Position numbers and translations under genes: made by a program. The notes beneath the pieces were generated by a model. It had not been told where the DNA came from, ran no database searches, and saw only the letters and a program-made list of their open reading frames with translations. Of a stretch of 64,000 bases of DNA, positions 17,704 through 27,725 are shown piece after piece. How positions within the stretch are numbered: the first letter of the stretch is position 1; the number at the start of each line of letters is the position of its first letter. This stretch comes from Bacteroidota bacterium (lineage in GTDB: Bacteria > Bacteroidota > Bacteroidia > Sphingobacteriales > Sphingobacteriaceae), in the NCBI GenBank assembly GCA_013287375.1, contig JABDDX010000002.1, positions 1-64,000 on the forward strand, in the 5' to 3' direction.

Positions 17704-20081
17704 TTCCAGTCAAGTATTTCAGGCATATCCTTGCCATGGGTACCGATATAATGTTTATGTTCAATTAATTTGTTCTGTAATAATTGTTTAAGGTAAACCC
17801 CTTTAGTGCCGGTTTGGGGTAAACGGTCAATTACATCTATAACCAGGTGGAACCTGTCCATTTCGTTTAATACGGTCATGTCAAATGAAGTGGTGATAGT
17901 TCCTTCTTCTTTATAACCACGCACATGCATATTGACATTGTTCGCCCGGTTATAAGTTAATCGATGTACCAGGTAGGGATAACCATGAAAGGCAAAAACA
18001 ACCGGTTTATCAGTAGTAAATAGTGCATTATAATCGACGTCTGTTAGCCCGTGCGTATGTTCGGTGCTTTTTTCCAGTTTAAAGAGATCGACCACATTAA
18101 TTACCCTGATCCTGATCTCCGGCAAATGCTCTCTTAGAATGGAAACAGCGGCCAGGATTTCTAAAGTAGGTACGTCGCCGCTACAACCCATGATTACATC
18201 AGGTTCCTGTTCCTGGTCGTTACTGGCAAAGTTCCAGATGCCGATCCCGCGTGTACAATGCTCAACCGCTTCATCCATAGTCAGCCATTGTGGTGCCGGA
18301 TGTTTACCGGCGACAATCACGTTTACATAATGATAGCTGCGCAGGCAATGATCCATGACCGATAACAGGCAGTTGGCATCCGGCGGCAAGTAAACGCGCA
18401 CGATGGTAGCCTTTTTATTGACAACATGGTCGATAAAGCCCGGATCCTGGTGCGTAAAGCCGTTATGATCCTGTCGCCAAACCGTCGAGGTTAACAATAT
18501 GTTCAACGAAGCAATTCTTCTTCTCCAGGGTAATTCCGCGCTCGCCTTTAGCCATTTGGCATGCTGGTTAAACATGGAATCGATGATATGAATAAAGGCT
18601 TCGTAGCAGTTAAATAAGCCATGCCTGCCAGTAAGTAGGTAGCCTTCCAGCCAGCCTTCGCATTGGTGCTCGCTCAGCATTTCCATAATGCTGCCATCTG
18701 CGGCAAGAAATTCATCATGCTCGACAATGGGGGCTATCCATTGCCGGTTCGAAGCTTCAAAAATAATATCCAGCCGGTTAGATACCGTTTCATCGGGCCC
18801 AAAGATCCTGAAGTTGCGGTCTTGCTGGTTTTCCTTTATCACATCTCGAAGAAAACGGCCGGAGACATAAGTGTCACCCTCGCCGTCAGCCCCTGGTTGA
18901 TCAACAACGACAGCATAGTTCCGAAAATCAGGCAAACGGAGGTCATGTAAAAGCTGGCCACCATTGGTGTGTAGGTTTGCGCCCATCCGACTTTCGCCTT
19001 TCGGCGCAAGTTCCTGGAGTTCAGGTATGAGCTTGCCGGTTTCATCAAACAGTTCTTCCGGTTTATAACTCTTCATCCAGTTTTCCAGCATGACTAAATG
19101 CTCGGGCGGGGTACTTGCAGAAACAGCCAAAGGGATTTGATGCGCCCTGAAATTACCTTCAATTTTATAACCGTCAACCTCTTTTGGGCCCGTCCAGCCT
19201 TTTGGCGATTTCAATACGATCATTGGCCAACGCGGGCGACTGGTATCCTCTTTAGCCACAGTATCACTTTTGATCTGGTGAATCTGCGTTATGACTTTAT
19301 CCAATGCGGCTGCCATCAATTGATGCATGAGTTCGGGTTCATCACCTGATACAAAATATGGGGTCCAGCCGTAACCTAAAAATAATTGTTCCAGTTCTTC
19401 CTGGCTGATACGCGCTAATACCGTAGGATTGGATATTTTGTAACCATTTAAATGCAGTATAGGTAAAACCACGCCGTCAGTTATTGGATTTAGAAACTTG
19501 TTTGAATGCCAGGCGGTTGCCAGTGGCCCTGTTTCCGCTTCCCCATCGCCTACTACACATGCGGCTATTAATCCGGGGTTATCCAAAACAGCACCAAAAG
19601 CATGGCTTAATGAATAGCCAAGTTCGCCGCCTTCATGAATAGAGCCGGGTGTTTGCGGCGAGGCATGACTGGAGATACCTCCCGGATAAGAAAACTGGGT
19701 AAATAATTTTTTTAATCCGTCCTCATCCTGGGTAATGTTTGGGTAAACTTCGGTATAAGTGCCCTCCAGGTAAGTGCTACCAACCACTGCGGGCCCACCA
19801 TGCCCGGGACCGGAAATGTAGAACATATCCAAGTCATATTGCTTGATCACGCGATTTAGGTGCGTATAAATAAAATTTTGCCCGGGCGTTGTCCCCCAAT
19901 GGCCCAGCAGCATATGCTTTACATGTTTCAGTTGCAATGGTTCTTTAAGCAACGGATTATCCCTTAAGTAAAGCTGCCCAACAGCTATATAATTGGCTGC
20001 GCGCCAGTAGGCATGCATTTTTTGCAGTAATTCCGGCGAAAGCGCTTCGCTTATACCGGCTGTTTCTTCAATTACGTTCAT
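17691..20081 (-). CDS. xfp: Xylulose-5-phosphate/fructose-6-phosphate phosphoketolase
   Basis: A 796-residue thiamine-diphosphate enzyme of full family length. Signatures include [31 protein letters not shown], and the ThDP/Mg motif [19 protein letters not shown]. It splits xylulose-5-P or fructose-6-P with phosphate into acetyl-phosphate plus glyceraldehyde-3-P or erythrose-4-P. Acetate kinase, encoded 28 bases upstream in the same operon, would turn the acetyl-phosphate into acetate and ATP, giving a short fermentation bypass. Which sugar phosphate is preferred cannot be read from sequence. Confidence 0.96.
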   Translation of the reverse strand: MNVIEETAGISEALSPELLQKMHAYWRAANYIAVGQLYLRDNPLLKEPLQLKHVKHMLLGHWGTTPGQNFIYTHLNRVIKQYDLDMFYISGPGHGGPAVVGSTYLEGTYTEVYPNITQDEDGLKKLFTQFSYPGGISSHASPQTPGSIHEGGELGYSLSHAFGAVLDNPGLIAACVVGDGEAETGPLATAWHSNKFLNPITDGVVLPILHLNGYKISNPTVLARISQEELEQLFLGYGWTPYFVSGDEPELMHQLMAAALDKVITQIHQIKSDTVAKEDTSRPRWPMIVLKSPKGWTGPKEVDGYKIEGNFRAHQIPLAVSASTPPEHLVMLENWMKSYKPEELFDETGKLIPELQELAPKGESRMGANLHTNGGQLLHDLRLPDFRNYAVVVDQPGADGEGDTYVSGRFLRDVIKENQQDRNFRIFGPDETVSNRLDIIFEASNRQWIAPIVEHDEFLAADGSIMEMLSEHQCEGWLEGYLLTGRHGLFNCYEAFIHIIDSMFNQHAKWLKASAELPWRRRIASLNILLTSTVWRQDHNGFTHQDPGFIDHVVNKKATIVRVYLPPDANCLLSVMDHCLRSYHYVNVIVAGKHPAPQWLTMDEAVEHCTRGIGIWNFASNDQEQEPDVIMGCSGDVPTLEILAAVSILREHLPEIRIRVINVVDLFKLEKSTEHTHGLTDVDYNALFTTDKPVVFAFHGYPYLVHRLTYNRANNVNMHVRGYKEEGTITTSFDMTVLNEMDRFHLVIDVIDRLPQTGTKGVYLKQLLQNKLIEHKHYIGTHGKDMPEILDWKWQN

Positions 20082-20109
20082 AGGTGGTATTTTAATAGAA
20101 GTAAATAGT

Positions 20110-21261
20110 TTAAATATCGATCATATTGCTGACCAGTTCAGCGATCATCAATTCTTCGTTAGTAGGAATTACATAAACCGGTACCCGGCCTTTATTTTTT
20201 GATATGAGCAATGAATTTTTAGTATTTTCTCTGTTATTCAACTCAATCCCTAAAAAACCCAGTTCGCCGCATATTCTTGCTCTGATAGCTGCTGAGTGTT
20301 CACCGATGCCGCCTGAAAATACCAATGTGTCGATCCCGCCTAATGCTGCTGCAAAAGCACCGATCCATTTTCTTACCTGGTAACAGAAGTGATCAACAGC
20401 TTCTGCTGAATGAATGTCTTCATCTTCTTGTGACAACAGTACACTCATATCTCCATTCGTTCCTGATATTCCCAGCAAGCCGGATTGGTGATTAATAACC
20501 TGATCAAACTGCCTGGGCGAAAGTTTTTCGGTTTTTATCATGATCCAGGCAACTCCCGGGTCAATGTCTCCCGAACGGGTGCTCATTGGAATTCCGCCGG
20601 CAGGAGTGAAGCCCATACTGGTATCCACACTCTTTCCCTTATATACGGCAGCTAAGCTGGCCCCATTTCCTAAATGCGCTAAAATAACCCGGCCATGGGC
20701 TGTTTTTTTCCCTGCCAGATGTTCTAATTCTTTGATCAAATATTGATAGGACAAACCATGGAATCCATACTTCCGAATTCCCTGTTTTTCAAAACGACGG
20801 GGAATTGGCAGTAATTGCGCGATTCTTGGTATAGTTTGATGAAATGCTGTGTCGAAACATGCGAACTGCTTTATTTGAGGATAATGTATTTTGAACGCTT
20901 CAATTAATTTGATCTCGGTAGGTAGATGATCCGGATCATAGAGAATAATGGATTTTAATTCTTTTAGTAGATCATTGGTAATGAGGCAGGTTTTAATCTG
21001 CTGCATACCATGAACAATGCGATGACCTATAGCATTTATTTTCGATGTACTTGTGTTTTCATTGATCCATGTAACCAGGCAGGAGACTGCCGAGGGCAAA
21101 TCATTAGCATTGCAGGGCAAATTGATATTATCGACGATAAATTTGGTATCACTTGAACCTATACCATTGATCTGCCCAAAATGTACTCTTTTTAACGTAG
21201 GTATGGTTTGGTACAAAGCAAATTTAATGCTGGAGGACCCGCCGTTAATTGTCAAAATCAT
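20110..21261 (-). CDS. ackA: Acetate kinase
   Basis: A 383-residue protein with the family signatures: phosphate-binding [13 protein letters not shown] at the start, [17 protein letters not shown] with the catalytic region, HLGNGAS, and SGDIDPG. It transfers phosphate from acetyl-phosphate to ADP. It is first in a likely operon with phosphoketolase, proton ATPase and the hemN-like gene, and no phosphotransacetylase is present, so the acetyl-phosphate probably comes from phosphoketolase. Start is the ATG at 21261; no clear promoter box was found in the 263 bases upstream. Confidence 0.95.
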   Translation of the reverse strand: MILTINGGSSSIKFALYQTIPTLKRVHFGQINGIGSSDTKFIVDNINLPCNANDLPSAVSCLVTWINENTSTSKINAIGHRIVHGMQQIKTCLITNDLLKELKSIILYDPDHLPTEIKLIEAFKIHYPQIKQFACFDTAFHQTIPRIAQLLPIPRRFEKQGIRKYGFHGLSYQYLIKELEHLAGKKTAHGRVILAHLGNGASLAAVYKGKSVDTSMGFTPAGGIPMSTRSGDIDPGVAWIMIKTEKLSPRQFDQVINHQSGLLGISGTNGDMSVLLSQEDEDIHSAEAVDHFCYQVRKWIGAFAAALGGIDTLVFSGGIGEHSAAIRARICGELGFLGIELNNRENTKNSLLISKNKGRVPVYVIPTNEELMIAELVSNMIDI

Positions 21262-21524
21262 GGTAGTGGTTTATCTGGCGGAGGTAAGAAGTATAGTTGC
21301 GTTGTTTCATAGCTGGATCGTGTTAAAAAATGAAAGTAAAAGCTAAAATTACCGGTAGCAAATGGTGGTAGATGCCGTGTAAATGATATAAAAAGAAGGT
21401 ATTTCTTATTCCCTTCCTTTTGAGTAAAAACAGGTTGCTGATTGTACCTGTCTTTGATGTAGTCTATTTTGTAACTGCCCGGTAATTGAATTGTTTTAGT
21501 GAGGCTGGATTAAATATTTATTAC

Positions 21525-22028
21525 TCACCCTGTTAATCCTAATCGTCCCAACCAAATGCCTAAAAGAAAAACAATTCCTCCGCCGAAAATAACCTGCAGT
21601 ACTGTTGACCAGAACGAAGATCTCATGAACTTATATCTGATCATGGCAATGGTTATCAATTCAACCACCACCACCATATAGGCCAGGTGCAAAGCATTGT
21701 TTAGATTCCCAATCAAAAATGGAAGTGTATGCAACATGCCGCCTATGGCGGTAGCAAACCCGGTAATCATCCCCCTGTAAACCGGGTTTCCGCGGCCGGT
21801 TACTTCGCCGTCGTCAGATAAAGCTTCCGCCAGTCCCATGCTGATACCTGCACCAATCGCAGCAGCAAGCCCAACCAGAAAAGCCTTATGGCTCTGATTA
21901 GTCAGGCCTGCAGCTGCAAATAGGGGTGCCAGTGTTGATACCGAACCATCCATTAAGCCAAGAAGTGCCGGTTGAACTTTTTGCAACACATATCGTGCGG
22001 CATTTTCTTTTATTGTTCTTCTTTGCAA
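21525..22028 (-). CDS. VIT1/CCC1-family transporter-like membrane protein
   Basis: A 167-residue protein with four or five membrane helices. The segment [22 protein letters not shown] and the later [20 protein letters not shown] resemble the first helices of VIT1/CCC1 iron or manganese transporters. It is shorter than typical members (about 230 residues) and could be a family variant. The start is uncertain: the frame opens after the stop at 22047 and offers only a TTG at 22028 before the conserved region. It lies 18 bases after the aldehyde dehydrogenase gene, probably co-transcribed. Confidence 0.75.
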   Translation of the reverse strand: MQRRTIKENAARYVLQKVQPALLGLMDGSVSTLAPLFAAAGLTNQSHKAFLVGLAAAIGAGISMGLAEALSDDGEVTGRGNPVYRGMITGFATAIGGMLHTLPFLIGNLNNALHLAYMVVVVELITIAMIRYKFMRSSFWSTVLQVIFGGGIVFLLGIWLGRLGLTG

Positions 22029-22046
22029 TCTTTTGGGCGTTAAATT

Positions 22047-23429
22047 TTAAAACGGGTCGGCATATTCGCTAAATCTGATCAGCTTTTTATTGACAAATTC
22101 TTCAACCCCAAGACTTGACAATTCGCGTCCATATCCGGAGCGTTTTGTTCCGCCAAAAGGAAGATCCGGCTGTGTCCAGGTTGGGTGATTGATAAACACC
22201 ATACCGGTATCAATCAGCGAGGCTACATATTCTCCCCTTTTTTTATCAGCTGTGAATACGGAGCCACCGAGACCAAAAGGTGAATCATTCGCTAGTTTTA
22301 TAGCTTCCGCTTCATTCTTAACGCGATAAAAAGAAGCAACCGGGCCAAACAGCTCTTCGTGGTAGGCTGCCATACCGGGCTTAATATCAGTTAATATAGT
22401 GGCTTCTATAAATGCACCCGGACGGTCAATACGGTTGCCGCCAAGGATAACCTTCGCACCTGCATCAACAGAACGCTGTACCTGGTCGGCAAGCTGTACC
22501 GCTGCGCCTTCGCTGCTCAACGGCCCAAGTTCTGTATCGCTGTCCATTGGATCGCCTACTTTCAAACCTGTTAATTTAGTTTTGAACTTCGCTAAGAATT
22601 CATCCGCGATAGCGTCTACCACGATAAATCTTTTAGCAGCCACGCAGCATTGGCCGGTATTGTTCATTCTCCCGATAACTGCCCAGGCCACTGCCTGATC
22701 AATATCCGCATCTTCTAAAACAATGAATGCATCGCTGCCTCCCAATTCTAATACCGATTTTTTTAACGCTTTCCCAGCCGCGGCTGCAAGGCTTGCACCC
22801 GCCAATTCGCTGCCTGTAAGAGAAACGCCTTTGATACGTTCATCGGCAATGTAGGCGGATACATTTCCCCCGGAAATAAACAAGTTGGTGTATAACCCTT
22901 TCGGTGCACCCGCTTCGGTAAATATGTCTTCAATGGCCTGGGCACATTGCGGTACGTTAGATGCATGTTTCACGAGCACTACGTTCCCGATCATAATATT
23001 GGGAGCCGCAAAACGCGCTACCTGGTAAAACGGGAAGTTCCATGGTTCCACACCAAGTAAAACACCAATCGGGCTCTTCTTAATGTAGGCTTCTCCAAAT
23101 TCCGGGTTTAATTGCTCATCAGCGAGGAACTTTTCCCCGTTAGTCGCATAATAGTCAATAATATCTGCGCTTAAGGCGATTTCACCTTCACTTTGTGCAT
23201 AAAGTTTACCCATTTCGAGCGTAATCAAGGCAGAGAGCTGTGCTGATTTGTTACGCATGATTTTTGCAACGCGGTGCAGTAATGCCGATTTTTCCGCAAA
23301 GGGCTTGCTGCGCCAGGTTTCGAAAATAGTTTCGGCTTGTGTTATCGCTGCGTTGATGACATCTGGTGTCATTTCGTCAAAAGATTTAACAACTTTATTG
23401 TTAAACGGATTAATAGTTTGAATACTCAT
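22047..23429 (-). CDS. NAD(P)-dependent succinate-semialdehyde dehydrogenase-type aldehyde dehydrogenase
   Basis: A 460-residue aldehyde dehydrogenase. It has the cofactor-site motif [19 protein letters not shown], the general-base motif [12 protein letters not shown], and the catalytic cysteine in [12 protein letters not shown]. The form starting with TINPFNNKV and ending [17 protein letters not shown] matches the Sad/GabD subgroup that oxidises succinate semialdehyde to succinate. Substrate assignment rests on overall similarity. It is upstream of the VIT1-like gene in the same direction. Confidence 0.88.
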   Translation of the reverse strand: MSIQTINPFNNKVVKSFDEMTPDVINAAITQAETIFETWRSKPFAEKSALLHRVAKIMRNKSAQLSALITLEMGKLYAQSEGEIALSADIIDYYATNGEKFLADEQLNPEFGEAYIKKSPIGVLLGVEPWNFPFYQVARFAAPNIMIGNVVLVKHASNVPQCAQAIEDIFTEAGAPKGLYTNLFISGGNVSAYIADERIKGVSLTGSELAGASLAAAAGKALKKSVLELGGSDAFIVLEDADIDQAVAWAVIGRMNNTGQCCVAAKRFIVVDAIADEFLAKFKTKLTGLKVGDPMDSDTELGPLSSEGAAVQLADQVQRSVDAGAKVILGGNRIDRPGAFIEATILTDIKPGMAAYHEELFGPVASFYRVKNEAEAIKLANDSPFGLGGSVFTADKKRGEYVASLIDTGMVFINHPTWTQPDLPFGGTKRSGYGRELSSLGVEEFVNKKLIRFSEYADPF

Positions 23430-23520
23430 AGTTAGTTTTGATAATTGATTTACAAGAATATTCTACTTGAATTATCGTAACAAATCTGCCCAATATATAC
23501 TGCCGGGAAAATGATGCCGA

Positions 23521-23940
23521 TCAGCTTTTATGATGATTACCATCAAATAAAAGCAACGTATGGATAGTATTAACTTCTGTTAGCTCGTTTAACTTCCCGG
23601 TTAGCTCAATCACAGCGAACTTTATTTTATCCAGATGAATAAATAATCTTTTTTTATCTAAGCGATCATAATACCGCTCGATCAATGAGGTTGACAATTG
23701 AATGCTGGTTAATCGGGAACGGCAATCATGGGATGCGGTGGAAAGGGACTGGGCTTTTTCTATGTTTAGAAGTTTTTCCTTTTCGAGCAGGCTGATGAAT
23801 CCGGCATCTTCCTTTTCCAGTACCTGGATCCGCGCCAGCAACACCACAGTTTTTTGATTAAAAGGTACGTGTGCTTTTCTTCTCTTCGGATCCTTGCACG
23901 TTTGCGTTCCTTTTTTCTGACTTTGGTGTGTTTCAGGCAC
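23521..23940 (-). CDS. Orphan histidine-kinase dimerisation-domain fragment
   Basis: A 139-residue protein from a GTG start. The first 30 residues are basic, then a helical coil (LLARIQVLEKEDAGFISLLEKEK) leads to an H-box-like segment with His71 in ASHDCRSRLTSIQLSTSLI, and a second helix to residue 130. This is the HisKA two-helix hairpin, but the usual proline (H-E-x-R-T-P) is replaced and the catalytic ATPase domain is absent. It could be a remnant of a sensor kinase, or a stand-alone phosphotransfer/dimerisation protein. GTG start and flanking disorder make remnant status more likely. Confidence 0.5.
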   Translation of the reverse strand: MPETHQSQKKGTQTCKDPKRRKAHVPFNQKTVVLLARIQVLEKEDAGFISLLEKEKLLNIEKAQSLSTASHDCRSRLTSIQLSTSLIERYYDRLDKKRLFIHLDKIKFAVIELTGKLNELTEVNTIHTLLLFDGNHHKS

Positions 23941-23979
23941 GGTAAGATTAATTCAAACAACGATTATTTTATATGCGGC

Positions 23980-24156
23980 TTAACTTCGTTTGATCAGTTC
24001 CATCTCAATTATCTTTTTTCGTTCTTCGTATTCTTCCTTGCCTATCTCACCGGCAGCGAAACATTTGAGCAATACGTCAAGCGGGGAGTTTTTTCTATTG
24101 CGCTGCCCGGGGATGTTGTAGTGAACAGCAAATATCCATGCAAACCACCAACCCAT
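23980..24156 (-). CDS. SHOCT-domain mini-protein
   Basis: A 58-residue protein. A short hydrophobic start (MGWWFAWIFAV) is followed by the YNIPGQRNRKN linker and a SHOCT domain, SPLDVLLKCFAAGEIGKEEY, ending in a charged helix. Bacteroidota carry many short proteins of this plan: membrane helix, a YDIPGQ-type linker, SHOCT. Here the membrane segment is shorter than usual, so the N-terminus may be eroded or the real start may lie upstream beyond the in-frame TAA at about 24176. Function unknown. Confidence 0.65.
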   Translation of the reverse strand: MGWWFAWIFAVHYNIPGQRNRKNSPLDVLLKCFAAGEIGKEEYEERKKIIEMELIKRS

Positions 24157-24688
24157 CGGGTTTTCATACAGGAAATCTTAAATAAGCATCTCTCTTTTGC
24201 CTTGCACGACTTTACAGTCAGGAGCTGTCAGATTTAATTTGACAATTTTAAAATCGTCAAACTTGCCGTTATTAAAAAAAACTGTTTATAACGCAGTTTG
24301 GAGTTACCAATTCAAATAGTAGATAAACAGGGGGGATATTTTCCTTTAGTTAGGACAAGCCTCTTTTTTTCAAAATCAGAATAATATTCTAAGCTATTTT
24401 TGACAATATAGTCATTATACAATTTCTAATTGTACTTGATCCAATGCTATGATCGGAGCAAAAAGCACAGTCAAATACTATATTGATAAGTTAAAGGGGA
24501 TTTCGAACACCCAAAATGACCATTTCACAACATCTTAGAGGTTTTATAGAAGTACTTAGATTGGGTGTTGATCAGTATCAAAGTTTAGAACACCCGAATT
24601 TCATTTCCAAAATGTCGGTAATGATTTTAGGGTTAGCTATTTATAGGAATAAAAAAGGAGATGAAAAAAAGTTGTTCATCCCCTTAAG
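24157..24688. other. AT-rich gap between the SHOCT gene and tRNA-Arg
   Basis: No gene is supported in this 532-base stretch. A plus-strand frame at 24516-24749 runs into the tRNA and is not credible. The only structured element is the tRNA terminator at 24650-24683. Absence of coding sequence beside a tRNA 3' end fits a decayed integration junction, but no integrase remnant was recognised. Confidence 0.5.
24650..24683 (-). terminator. Rho-independent terminator of tRNA-Arg
   Basis: On the minus strand GGGATGAA pairs with TTCATCTCC across an 8-pair stem (one G-U), followed by TTTTTTATT. It starts 6 bases after the tRNA 3' end. Confidence 0.75.
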
Positions 24689-24760
24689 TGCTCCCGACGA
24701 GATTCGAACTCATATCGATGGTACCGGAAACCATAATTCTATCCGTTGAACTACGGGAGC
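24689..24760 (-). tRNA. tRNA-Arg (anticodon CCG)
   Basis: A 72-base cloverleaf on the minus strand. Acceptor GCTCCCG pairs with CGGGAGC plus discriminator A. The D arm is GTTC-AACGGATA-GAAT. The anticodon stem ATGGT/ACCAT encloses loop TTCCGGT, giving anticodon CCG for codon CGG. The T arm has the TTCGAAT loop. CCA is not encoded. A terminator follows immediately. The 3' end faces the G+C-richer respiratory block, the orientation expected if that block had integrated at this tRNA. Confidence 0.93.
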
Positions 24761-24860
24761 AGCGCTGCAAATATATAAATTGCTTTTAACCTAGCGCGGA
24801 AATACTATAGGTAAATTTTATCGGAACGGTATATAGCTTTATTAAAGATAATTAGTTCAA

Positions 24861-26315
24861 TTATTGAAAAGTAACCACCTTAGTTTCTTCCGGATTACCA
24901 TATAATAGCATCAGTTTATTATTATCGGCATTAAAAAACTGTGGGTAAAGCCTCAACCTGTCATAAGTAAAATCAAAATCTTTTACAAATGGCTGCGGGG
25001 CTTCCATTAGGCCGTTGTTGTTTACAGCCACAGCAACAGCAAGTTTGTGGTTACGACGATATATATCATCAACATATTTACCACACTGATCATTATATAC
25101 CAAAACCAGCTTATTGTTAATTATGCCAGAAGCAATCATTAAATCTTGATCGAAATTTTTTGCATTCCAGATACGAGGCGATGATACATCATATTTCCTG
25201 ATGCCATCCATCGCAAAACCGGTTACTAATACATCACCATGTTGATAATCATAAACAGGATCGGTCATATTTAATGTGCCCATACCTGTTGTTGTATTCT
25301 CTGCAGCGGTGGCTTTATATTGTTCACCTACTAAAAAGAATGTATCGCCGTTATATACAATGTTTCTGGCGGTTGCATTGGTTACGGGCTTATCAAACAT
25401 AGATGTTTTCACCTCTGATGGTTTTGAAGAATTAAATATCCATGTACCAACCGATTTGGTATCACCCATTGAAAAAGACTCCTTCTTTTGCATGTAACCG
25501 GCAATCAGCAAATCGCCCGCAGGTGTTATTCTTGATATGTAATTGAAATTTTTAAGTCCAGCGTCTCCAATAGTTACAGGTGTTATTGTAGCAACTCCGC
25601 TTGATGAGTACTGATAGAGTATAGGATACTTGTATGATTTGTCGAAATCCGCAGCAACAATGTACAGATCACCTTTATCCGAAGCTAAAAAATCAGATAT
25701 ACGAATTTCTTTTCCATTAGCCGCCGTGAAACTGAATTGCCCTTTATTGATTACCTGCAACTGTTCGTCAAGAATGTAAAAACTAAATTGGTTCGGCTGG
25801 CCTTTTTCGTAGGGAGACTTACCAATTACGGCAACGTGTTTTTTATCGGGAGTTAATGCCGAGTACCAATCGCCTGCATTCGACCATTTTGTATAATCCA
25901 TACTGGCAATAGGCAATTCTTCGGTACCTATATTTCCATACTGATCAATTACACGGGCGGTGAATGCGTTTTTGCCATCGGCTTTTGTGCGATGCTGTAC
26001 GAAAAGCAAAGGGGTGTACCCAACAACCAACAGGTTTTTAACATCATAGGAGTTATTCATCGTTCCCATGCTCAGGCTGATATCTTTAGTTATAACGATG
26101 TTGCCCGCTTTATCAGTAATAATAAGGTTGTTTATCTTTTGGAAATTATCGGTATGGCAGCTGACAAAGTAATTGTTATTGGGGCTGCTGAAAGAAGTAA
26201 AAACAGGCTGTTTAACCATTTCAATGGCAGCGTTGTTGTTTCCCTGGGTAACTCTTATTTGCCCAAAGCTGTTAATACTTGTAGCGAGAACCAATAAAAG
26301 GAATAAATATTTCAT
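24861..26315 (-). CDS. Secreted protein of unknown function, possible beta-propeller
   Basis: A 484-residue protein with a clear signal peptide (residues 1-19, MKYLFLLLVLATSINSFGQ). The mature part is rich in beta-strand, Asn, Tyr and Gly. It contains recurring blocks such as GDWYSALTPDKKHVAVIGKS and FNYISRITPAGDLLIAGY, which read like blades of a propeller; this is inference from pattern. No catalytic motif is recognised. It ends with EETKVVTFQ without a type IX sorting domain. It is probably monocistronic, following ychF on the same strand with an unusual inverted repeat between them. Confidence 0.75.
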   Translation of the reverse strand: MKYLFLLLVLATSINSFGQIRVTQGNNNAAIEMVKQPVFTSFSSPNNNYFVSCHTDNFQKINNLIITDKAGNIVITKDISLSMGTMNNSYDVKNLLVVGYTPLLFVQHRTKADGKNAFTARVIDQYGNIGTEELPIASMDYTKWSNAGDWYSALTPDKKHVAVIGKSPYEKGQPNQFSFYILDEQLQVINKGQFSFTAANGKEIRISDFLASDKGDLYIVAADFDKSYKYPILYQYSSSGVATITPVTIGDAGLKNFNYISRITPAGDLLIAGYMQKKESFSMGDTKSVGTWIFNSSKPSEVKTSMFDKPVTNATARNIVYNGDTFFLVGEQYKATAAENTTTGMGTLNMTDPVYDYQHGDVLVTGFAMDGIRKYDVSSPRIWNAKNFDQDLMIASGIINNKLVLVYNDQCGKYVDDIYRRNHKLAVAVAVNNNGLMEAPQPFVKDFDFTYDRLRLYPQFFNADNNKLMLLYGNPEETKVVTFQ

Positions 26316-26361
26316 GAGTTTAGGTTTAGTTGTTTTTTTATTGTCGGTTTAAGTTTCTGCA

Positions 26362-26396
26362 ATGTACATCAAAATTGTCTCAATTTTGATGTACAT
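26362..26396. repeat. Perfect 16-bp inverted repeat between ychF and the secreted-protein gene
   Basis: Arms ATGTACATCAAAATTG and CAATTTTGATGTACAT are separated by TCT. No T-tract follows on the minus strand, so it is not a textbook terminator. It lies 47 bases before the secreted-protein ATG and 10 bases beyond the ychF stop, so it may act as an operator or a processed hairpin. Confidence 0.8.
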
Positions 26397-26405
26397 ATGA
26401 TTAGC

Positions 26406-27509
26406 TTAAACGTTAAACCTGAAGTGCATAATGTCGCCATCTTCCACAACGTAGGTCTTACCTTCAACAGATAGTTTACCGTTTTCTTTAATAACAGTTT
26501 CTGATCCGTTGAATTTTACAAAATCTTCGTACTTAATTACTTCGGCACGTATAAATCCTTTTTCAAAGTCAGTATGAATTACACCTGCGGCTTGTGGTGC
26601 TGTAAAGCCTTTAGTGATAGTCCATGCACGAACTTCCTGCACACCGGCAGTAAAGTAAGTAGCCAGGTTAAGCAAGCTGTAGGCCGATTTAATCAGTTTA
26701 TTTACACCTGATTCAGTTAAACCCAAATCATCCAAAAACATCTGACGCTCTTCGTATGATTCTAGTTCAGCTATTTCAGATTCGATCTGTGCTGAGATGA
26801 CCAGCACCTGGGCATTTTCGTCCTTCACGGCTTCTTTAACACGATCAACATACGCATTGCCAGTATTTACATCGCCTTCGGCAACATTACAAACGTACAT
26901 TACCGGTTTGGCTGTTAATAACCATATGTCGGCAATATATTCCTGATCCTCTTCGGCAACTGGTGCTGTACGGGCGGATTTGCCAGAGAGTAAATGGTTT
27001 TTGTATATGGTTAAAACATCAAAAGTTTTTTTTGCTTCCTTATCGTTACCAACTTTTGCTGCCTTCTCAACTTTCTGTATCTTCTTTTCTATCGAGTCCA
27101 GATCTTTTAATTGAAGTTCTGTATCAATGATCTCTTTATCGCGTATAGGATTAACCGAACCATCCACGTGTATCACATTATCATTATCAAAACAACGCAA
27201 TACGTGTATAATGGCATTGGTTGAGCGTATATTGGCTAAAAACTGGTTACCTAAACCTTCGCCTTTACTTGCACCTTTAACCAGGCCTGCTATATCAACA
27301 ATCTCAATAACATTGGGTACAATGCTTTTGGGATTTACTATTTCGGTTAATTTAGTCAGGCGCTCATCGGGCACGGTTATTACGCCAACATTCGGCTCAA
27401 TTGTACAAAAAGGAAAGTTTGCCGCCTGTGCTTTAGCGTTTGATAAGCTGTTAAAAAGTGTTGATTTACCCACGTTAGGCAAACCTACTATACCACATTG
27501 TAGTCCCAT
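26406..27509 (-). CDS. ychF: Redox-regulated ATPase / ribosome-associated GTPase-family protein YchF
   Basis: A 367-residue OBG-family P-loop NTPase. It has G1 GLPNVGKSTLFN, the switch/G3 region DIAGLVKGASKGEGLGNQFL, and the C-terminal TGS-like domain with AGVIHTDFEKGFIRAEV and YVVEDGDIMHFRFNV. YchF (OLA1) binds ribosomes, prefers ATP to GTP, and affects translation under stress. Length and ends match the family exactly. A TATCTTTG -7 box lies about 80 bases upstream. Confidence 0.96.
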   Translation of the reverse strand: MGLQCGIVGLPNVGKSTLFNSLSNAKAQAANFPFCTIEPNVGVITVPDERLTKLTEIVNPKSIVPNVIEIVDIAGLVKGASKGEGLGNQFLANIRSTNAIIHVLRCFDNDNVIHVDGSVNPIRDKEIIDTELQLKDLDSIEKKIQKVEKAAKVGNDKEAKKTFDVLTIYKNHLLSGKSARTAPVAEEDQEYIADIWLLTAKPVMYVCNVAEGDVNTGNAYVDRVKEAVKDENAQVLVISAQIESEIAELESYEERQMFLDDLGLTESGVNKLIKSAYSLLNLATYFTAGVQEVRAWTITKGFTAPQAAGVIHTDFEKGFIRAEVIKYEDFVKFNGSETVIKENGKLSVEGKTYVVEDGDIMHFRFNV

Positions 27510-27590
27510 ATTTTTATTTTAGTATCAAGTAGTTAGCATCAAGTATCAAAAATCCTAACTCTTATGTATTGTTATATTCTTTTCGGGCGC

Positions 27591-27598
27591 AAAGATAA
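27591..27598 (-). promoter_or_regulatory. -7 promoter box of ychF
   Basis: On the minus strand this reads TATCTTTG (TAnnTTTG). A TTA at about 20 bases further upstream could be a degenerate -33 element. Confidence 0.5.
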
Positions 27599-27663
27599 CA
27601 GAAAAAATCACCTTGTAATTTGAAAAATTAGGTGTATTAATTTGCTTTAGGCGTCGATGCAAA

Positions 27664-27694
27664 ATAAAAAACCTCCTGCCATTACAGCAGGAGG
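27664..27694 (-). terminator. Rho-independent terminator of the PUR-protein gene
   Basis: CCTCCTGC pairs with GCAGGAGG; on the minus strand the stem is followed by TTTTTTATTTT. It lies about 32 bases beyond the stop at 27726. Confidence 0.88.
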
Positions 27695-27725
27695 TTACAT
27701 AAATTATAATAAGTTTAGTTTGGGC

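Noticed and set aside
23854-24237. Plus-strand open frame of 127 codons
   Set aside because: It lies opposite the kinase-like hairpin and the SHOCT gene, both of which show family patterns; its translation has none.
24516-24749. Plus-strand open frame of 77 codons
   Set aside because: It reads through most of the tRNA-Arg gene antisense and ends inside it, with no protein family pattern.
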